Shown in pieces: positions 25,200 to 33,414 of a stretch of 33,414 nt of DNA; position 1 is the stretch's first letter; the number at the start of each line of letters is the position of its first letter. Position numbers and translations under genes: made by a program. The stretch covers positions 1-33,414 of the forward strand of contig CAMFJH010000022.1 in the NCBI GenBank assembly GCA_945956915.1. Reading direction: 5' to 3'. The DNA comes from an uncultured Francisellaceae bacterium. Its GTDB lineage: Bacteria > Pseudomonadota > Gammaproteobacteria > UBA6186 > Azoamicaceae. The notes under the pieces are model-generated. The model ran no database searches. It was not told where the DNA came from and saw only the letters and a list, made by a program, of their open reading frames with translations.

Positions 25200-26177
25200 A
25201 TGGCTATCAAAAAACGAGGCTTAGGTAAAAGCTTAAATGCATTGTTATTCGATCCGTTAAGCAATGAAGACGAGATAGAGACGAGTAGCGTTTCTGCTAA
25301 GAAAGAAGATAAGAAAGCTGAGGGCGATAAATCCTCTGCTGGCCCATCTTTAAATAAAACGACTATTGAAACATTAGCTGTCCAGCAATTACAACCCGGG
25401 AAATATCAACCCAGACGCGATATCAATCCTATCGATTTAGAATCGCTTGCAGATTCTATACGCGCTCAAGGCCTAATACAACCCATTGTGGTACGGCCCT
25501 TGAATGCAAAGACCCCAAGCCCCCAAACTAAATATGAAATCATAGCAGGTGAAAGACGCTGGAGAGCCGCACAATTGGCAGGTTTGACTGAGGTGCCCGT
25601 TGTACTCAGAAATGTGTCTGATCAGGTGGCCATGGCCATGGCCTTGATTGAAAATATACAACGTGAAGATTTAAATCCTTTAGAAGAAGCTAGGGCTTAT
25701 GAACGATTGGCCAAAGAATTTGATTTAACCCATGGCCAAGTGGCCGAGATGGTTGGCAAATCCAGAACCACGATTACCAATAGCTTAAGATTACTAACCC
25801 TTGGAAATGATCTTAAATCATGGCTGGAGCGCGGGGATTTAGAGGTCGGACACGCCAAAGTCTTATTAACATTAAAAGATCCCCTCCAAACCCAAATAGC
25901 CAGAGCCGTTGTGGAAAAGGGCCTATCCGTAAGAGAAACAGAAAGAATGATTGTTAACTTACAAAATGGGTCTTCGGAAAAAGCCGCGCTTGGTAAATCT
26001 AAAAATATCGATCCGGATATTATTCGATTGCAAAAAACACTCTCGGATAAACTGGGTGCTAGCACACAAATTGTTCATAGCAATGTGGGCAAAGGTAAAA
26101 TCATTATTCATTACAATAGCCTTGATGAGTTAGACGGGGTATTGATACATTTAGATCCTTCTTTTAATCAAGTTTAA
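25200..26177 (+). CDS. parB: Chromosome partitioning protein ParB
   Basis: A 325-residue ParB/Spo0J family protein that binds parS, spreads along DNA and stimulates ParA. The N-terminal basic patch KKRGLGKSLNALL (4-16) is the ParA-interacting type. The nuclease-fold domain carries GERRWRAAQLAG (117-128) and ENIQREDLNPLEEA (151-164). A helix-turn-helix (LTHGQVAEMVGKSRTTITNS, about 176-195) reads parS. The C-terminal dimerisation segment ends at the stop. atpI begins eight bases after the stop, so parAB and the ATP synthase genes may be partly cotranscribed. Confidence 0.96.
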   Translation: MAIKKRGLGKSLNALLFDPLSNEDEIETSSVSAKKEDKKAEGDKSSAGPSLNKTTIETLAVQQLQPGKYQPRRDINPIDLESLADSIRAQGLIQPIVVRPLNAKTPSPQTKYEIIAGERRWRAAQLAGLTEVPVVLRNVSDQVAMAMALIENIQREDLNPLEEARAYERLAKEFDLTHGQVAEMVGKSRTTITNSLRLLTLGNDLKSWLERGDLEVGHAKVLLTLKDPLQTQIARAVVEKGLSVRETERMIVNLQNGSSEKAALGKSKNIDPDIIRLQKTLSDKLGASTQIVHSNVGKGKIIIHYNSLDELDGVLIHLDPSFNQV

Positions 26178-26185
26178 GGAAGTGC

Positions 26186-26557
26186 ATGAAACACGCTTTG
26201 CAGTTTAAAGCTTTAAAATATAAGATTTTTTGGACCCAAATAGCGCTTGCTCTTGTTGTAGGTGGGGTCGGGTGGCTTTATCAGGGGCTTTATTCAAGTC
26301 TTTCGCTTTGTCTGGGTAGCCTCCTCACGATTATCCCAAGTTTTGTATTTGCTTCCTTTTATCCCTTACAAACCACCAAGATGCAGGCAAAGTCGATTCT
26401 TAAACGATTATATTGGGCTGAAGCTGTTAAGCTATTGGTCACTGTTTTGTTGTTTATTTTGATTTTTCAGTGGCAGGATCTCAAAGTGCCTCAGCTTTTT
26501 ATCAGTTTTATCATCACACAATTTGTTTCTATAATTGTAAGTAGTTGTACATCTTAA
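26186..26557 (+). CDS. atpI: ATP synthase accessory protein AtpI
   Basis: A small membrane protein of 123 residues with about four hydrophobic segments. It occupies the usual first position of the atp operon, where AtpI helps assemble the c-ring. Its sequence and length (E. coli AtpI is about 126 residues) fit the gammaproteobacterial type. The ATG follows AAGGAA directly after the parB stop. A 104-base gap to atpB contains a promoter candidate, so atpI may be expressed less than the structural genes. Confidence 0.85.
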   Translation: MKHALQFKALKYKIFWTQIALALVVGGVGWLYQGLYSSLSLCLGSLLTIIPSFVFASFYPLQTTKMQAKSILKRLYWAEAVKLLVTVLLFILIFQWQDLKVPQLFISFIITQFVSIIVSSCTS

Positions 26558-26584
26558 AGAGAGATGCTTGCATGATTTTCTTGT

Positions 26585-26613
26585 TTGAGGTTTAATACCG
26601 AATAGACTATAGT
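26585..26613 (+). promoter_or_regulatory. Candidate sigma-70 promoter for the atpB-atpC genes
   Basis: TTGAGG (26585-26590) and TATAGT (26608-26613) are separated by 17 bases, with five of six matches to the -10 consensus. Transcription would begin near 26620, about 40 bases before atpB. It lies between atpI and atpB, so it would drive the ATP synthase subunits independently of parAB-atpI. Confidence 0.55.
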
Positions 26614-26655
26614 TAAAAATCTTGATTGGTGATTCATGAAATTGCGAGATATTAA

Positions 26656-27435
<780 letters not shown>

Positions 27436-27453
27436 ATTTTAACGTGAAAAAAT

Positions 27454-28234
<781 letters not shown>

Positions 28235-28768
28235 ATGGCTGATAAATTAAGCTTGGCACGCCCCTATGCAAAAGCGGTGTTTGAATTAGCCACTGCAAAT
28301 AAAGCCTACCTGCGTTGGTCTTATGTGCTTGGCGTATTAACGGCTTTGGTAAAAGATCCCCAAATCAAGCCTTTGTTAAGTAATCAAATCGAAGCCCAAG
28401 CGTTGGGAGATTTTTTATGTGAAATTGTAGTGAATGATTTCACAGAGGAAGAATCAAATTTAATCCGTGTGTTGGCCGCTAAACGACGCTTAAATATTAT
28501 CGAACAAGTGGCCTTATTATACGAACAATTAAGAGCTGCTGCAGAAAAAACCTTAGAGGTAGAGCTGATTTCTGCAGTGCCATTAAATGAAACTCAAAAA
28601 GCAACCTTCGGAAAAGAATTGGGAGATTATTTTTCTAGAACTGTTGAATTAAAATGTAAAGTGGATAAAAATTTAATGGGTGGATACCTGGCAAAAGCCG
28701 GTAATCATCTGATTGATGGCTCCTTAAGGGGCGAATTAAGAAAATTACAGCAAAGTATGGGTGGTTAA
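28235..28768 (+). CDS. atpH: F-type ATP synthase subunit delta
   Basis: 177 residues, the usual length. Delta sits on top of the F1 head and joins it to the b-subunit stalk. The N-terminal [13 protein letters not shown] and the C-terminal [29 protein letters not shown] are family hallmarks. It starts on the base after the atpF stop, with GGAG just upstream, and ends two bases before atpA. Confidence 0.95.
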   Translation: MADKLSLARPYAKAVFELATANKAYLRWSYVLGVLTALVKDPQIKPLLSNQIEAQALGDFLCEIVVNDFTEEESNLIRVLAAKRRLNIIEQVALLYEQLRAAAEKTLEVELISAVPLNETQKATFGKELGDYFSRTVELKCKVDKNLMGGYLAKAGNHLIDGSLRGELRKLQQSMGG

Positions 28769-28770
28769 TT

Positions 28771-30329
28771 ATGGCATTAAATCCGTCTGAAATCTCTAAA
28801 GTGATTAAAGAAAAAATTATAAACTTTAAAGTAGAAGCTATCGTTAAAAACGAAGGGAAAATTACCAGCGTATCCGATGGTATTGTGCGTATTGTAGGCT
28901 TATGCAGTGCTCAATATGGCGAAAAATTAATGTTTGAAAGCAATGGCGATGATAATACCAAGCTCTATGGCATAGCGCTGAATTTAGAACAAGATTCAGT
29001 GGGTGCCGTTGTTTTGGGATCGACCACCCGTTTGGCCGAAGGGCAGCGCGTATTTTGCACGGGCGAGATATTAGAAGTGCCCGTGGGAGAAGCATTACTA
29101 GGTCGTGTTGTGAATGCAGTTGGGGAGCCCATTGATGGCCATGGTATGATTGATACTCCCTATTCATCACCTGTAGAAAAAGTGGCGCCCGGTGTTATTT
29201 GGAGACAATCGGTTAACCAACCCTTGCAAACCGGTTTAAAAGCCATCGATTCTATGGTACCCATCGGAAGAGGACAAAGAGAGCTGATAATAGGCGATAG
29301 ACAAACCGGTAAAACATCGATAGCCATTGATGCCATTATTAATCAAAAAGACACTGGCGTTAAATGTATTTATGTTGCCATTGGACAAAAAGCTTCTTCA
29401 GTGGCTTCAGTGGTACGAAAACTAGAAGAACACGGCGCTTTGGCCCATACCATTATCGTGGCGGCCACTGCAGCAGAATCTGCAGCCTTACAATATATTG
29501 CACCGTATACGGGTTGCGCAATGGGTGAATATTTTAGAGATAAAGGCGAAGATGCCTTAATTGTATACGATGATCTAACCAAGCAAGCTTGGGCTTATCG
29601 ACAAGTTTCTTTATTGCTGCGTCGTCCGCCAGGGCGTGAGGCTTATCCTGGGGATGTATTTTATTTACATTCCAGATTATTAGAGCGTGCTGCTCGCGTT
29701 AATGCTGAGTATGTTGAAAAAATGACAGAAGGCAAAGTAAAAGCTAAAACAGGATCGTTAACTGCATTGCCTATCATCGAAACCCAAGCAGGGGATGTAT
29801 CAGCTTTTGTGCCGACCAATGTGATCTCTATTACCGATGGGCAAATCTTTTTGGAATCGGATTTGTTTAATGCAGGTATTCGTCCTGCTATTAACGCAGG
29901 TTTATCGGTTTCACGGGTTGGGGGAGCTGCTCAAACGCAGATCATTAAAAAATTGGGTGGAGGTGTTCGATTGGCTTTGGCACAATATCGAGAGCTAGCT
30001 GCTTTTGCACAATTTGCTTCAGATTTAGATGATGCCACGCGCAAGCAACTTGAAAGAGGCCAACGTGTTACCGAAGTCTTAAAACAAAAGCAAGGCTTAC
30101 CTTTGTCTGTTGCGGAAATGACCCTCTCATTATTTGCGGTAGATAGAGGTTATTTAGATGATGTGCCTATCAAAAACATTGTGCAAACTGAGCATGATTT
30201 GCATGCTTTTGTGCGGGCAGAAGATCCTCTGTTATTAACTAAAATAAACACTGAAGCGAATCTGAGTACAGAAGTTGAAAATTCGTTAAAACAGGTTTTA
30301 GAAAAATTTAAAGCGACACAGGTGTTGTA

Positions 30330-30330
<1 letters not shown>
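28771..30330 (+). CDS. atpA: F-type ATP synthase subunit alpha
   Basis: The 519-residue non-catalytic nucleotide-binding subunit of F1. Walker A GDRQTGKT is at residues 175-182, and [24 protein letters not shown] and the signature [17 protein letters not shown] follow. Length is close to the E. coli protein (513). The stop overlaps the atpG start by one base (TAATG). Confidence 0.97.
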
Positions 30331-32634
<2,304 letters not shown>

Positions 32635-32648
32635 GCGAGATAAGATTC

Positions 32649-33101
32649 ATGCAAAAAAATACAACACCCATAGGTTTTCACCTGAACATTGTGAGTGCTG
32701 AAGCTGAAATTTTTTCAGGAACGGTTAGAAAACTATTTGTTTCTGGCATTATGGGTGATTTGGAAATCTTGCGTGGACATGCGGCTTTATTAACAACCCT
32801 TCAACCAGGCCCCGTATGGGTAGTCAAACAAAATGATCAAGAAGAAGTGTTTTATATTTCAGGTGGCATGTTAGAAATACCCGGTGGAGATGATACCAAA
32901 TCCAAAACAACTACTATTTTTGCAGACACTGCAATTCGCGCAAAAGATGTAGACACTGAAAAAGCACTAGCAGCCAAGAAAAGAGCTGAAGAAATGCTAA
33001 TGTCTAAAGGAAAAGATTTCGACTACACGAATGCTCAAACCCAATTATTAGAAGCCATCGCACAACTAAAAGCCGTTAAACGATTAAGAGAAAAAAGGTA
33101 A
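32649..33101 (+). CDS. atpC: F-type ATP synthase subunit epsilon
   Basis: The 150-residue central-stalk subunit that links gamma to the c-ring and can inhibit ATP hydrolysis. The N-terminal beta-sandwich is recognisable (HLNIVSAEAEIFSGTV, GDLEILRGHAALLTTLQPG). A C-terminal helical part follows (EKALAAKKRAEEMLMSKG). It is about ten residues longer than the E. coli protein. It is the last gene of the operon; glmU, its frequent neighbour in related bacteria, does not follow within the window. Confidence 0.94.
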   Translation: MQKNTTPIGFHLNIVSAEAEIFSGTVRKLFVSGIMGDLEILRGHAALLTTLQPGPVWVVKQNDQEEVFYISGGMLEIPGGDDTKSKTTTIFADTAIRAKDVDTEKALAAKKRAEEMLMSKGKDFDYTNAQTQLLEAIAQLKAVKRLREKR

Positions 33102-33137
33102 TCATAACATTTTTTTACCCTCACCCGGCTGCCGCCA

Positions 33138-33165
33138 CCCTCTCCCGGAAAAAAACGGGAGAGGG
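33138..33165. repeat. REP-like GC-rich inverted repeat
   Basis: CCCTCTCCCG and its exact complement CGGGAGAGGG flank the loop GAAAAAAA. The preceding bases (CCCTCACCCGGCTGCCG) give the run a composition quite unlike the AT-rich surroundings. Similar CCCTCTCCC/GGGAGAGGG hairpins are common dispersed intergenic repeats in proteobacteria. No T-run follows, so termination is doubtful. Confidence 0.65.
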
Positions 33166-33263
33166 GACCACTTACAGGCATTTTTCTGATACCTAACATT
33201 ATTTTCTTGTCAAGTCGTATCAGATCCATTCTATCGTGTCTGAAAAATTGTTTAAAGTTACAA

Positions 33264-33310
33264 ATTTTTTGCAAGATACTGTCAAAAAATGACAGTATCT
33301 TGCAAAAAAT
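33264..33310. repeat. Perfect 21-bp inverted repeat with 5-base loop
   Basis: The left arm (33264-33284) begins ATTTTTTGCAAG and the right arm (33290-33310) is its exact reverse complement. The loop is AAAAA. The T-run is on the 5' side and the A-run on the 3' side in both directions, the reverse of an intrinsic terminator. It could be a small non-autonomous element, a binding site or an mRNA 3'-end stabiliser. The role is unknown. Confidence 0.85.
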
Positions 33311-33387
33311 AAACCTTGGTATGCTTTAGCTTACATATATTTGTTAGAAGAGGAAATATAATGTAAGCGTTCGCTCAACTGCATCAT

Positions 33388-33414
33388 ATGGCTTGGTTTA
33401 ATAAAAAATTTGCA
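33388..33414 (+). CDS. Possible first codons of the next gene, cut by window edge
   Basis: An ATG at 33388 opens a frame reading MAWFNKKFA to the edge. No good ribosome-binding site stands directly before it. A GAGGAAATATA sequence farther upstream leads only to an ATG followed at once by TAA (33361). Nine codons are too few to name a family. Confidence 0.2.

Larger units (their letters stand above)
33102..33387. other. Intergenic region downstream of the atp operon
   Basis: This stretch holds a GC-rich REP-like hairpin (33138-33165) and a perfect 21-bp inverted repeat (33264-33310). I see no convincing gene or RNA in it. A classic GC-hairpin-plus-T-run terminator for the atp operon is not evident. 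Confidence 0.6.

Overview
The window looks like chromosomal DNA of an AT-rich gammaproteobacterium. The right third carries parA-parB-atpIBEFHAGDC in the order usual for gammaproteobacteria. The left two thirds hold accessory genes: a giant nonribosomal peptide synthetase (NRPS), leucine-rich-repeat (LRR) proteins and large P-loop proteins with coiled-coil and proline-rich tails. This mix suggests a host-associated lineage, perhaps Legionellales (Coxiella/Legionella/Rickettsiella-like). That assignment is inference from gene content; no rRNA or taxonomic marker was searched.

Layout. Bases 1-15182 (+) are one NRPS gene that enters from beyond the left edge. Visible order: A(end)-PCP | C-A-[methyltransferase]-PCP | Cy-A-PCP | C-A-PCP | C-A-PCP-TE. 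Reading the specificity pockets by hand gives unknown - N-methyl-unknown - Cys (cyclised to thiazoline) - Val - Ile, then thioesterase release. A PLP enzyme of the threonine aldolase family follows 25 bases later (15208-16260). Convergent to it is a minus-strand operon, 18587 to 16273: LRR protein, Sfp-type phosphopantetheinyl transferase (PPTase), second LRR protein. The PPTase is the enzyme needed to activate the carrier domains of the NRPS. The two flanking LRR proteins share a distinctive C-terminal segment. A second minus-strand operon (24131 to 18931) encodes two paralogous P-loop proteins of unknown function, 500 and 1229 residues.

From 24374 to 33101 (+) lies core DNA: the chromosome partition genes parA and parB, then a complete F-type ATP synthase operon with a good internal promoter candidate before atpB. 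The last 313 bases contain a REP-like hairpin, a perfect 21-bp inverted repeat and perhaps the first codons of another gene.

How it fits together. The NRPS, aldolase-family enzyme and PPTase form a plausible peptide biosynthesis locus, although no exporter, MbtH-like protein or regulator is visible here. The LRR and P-loop genes look like candidate host-interaction proteins. The island lies beside parAB, where mnmG-rsmG often sit in related bacteria, so this replication-origin-proximal region has probably been rearranged. The strongest candidates for something undescribed are the N-methyl/thiazoline peptide, the LRR-PPTase-LRR operon with its palindromic control region, and the P-loop paralog pair.
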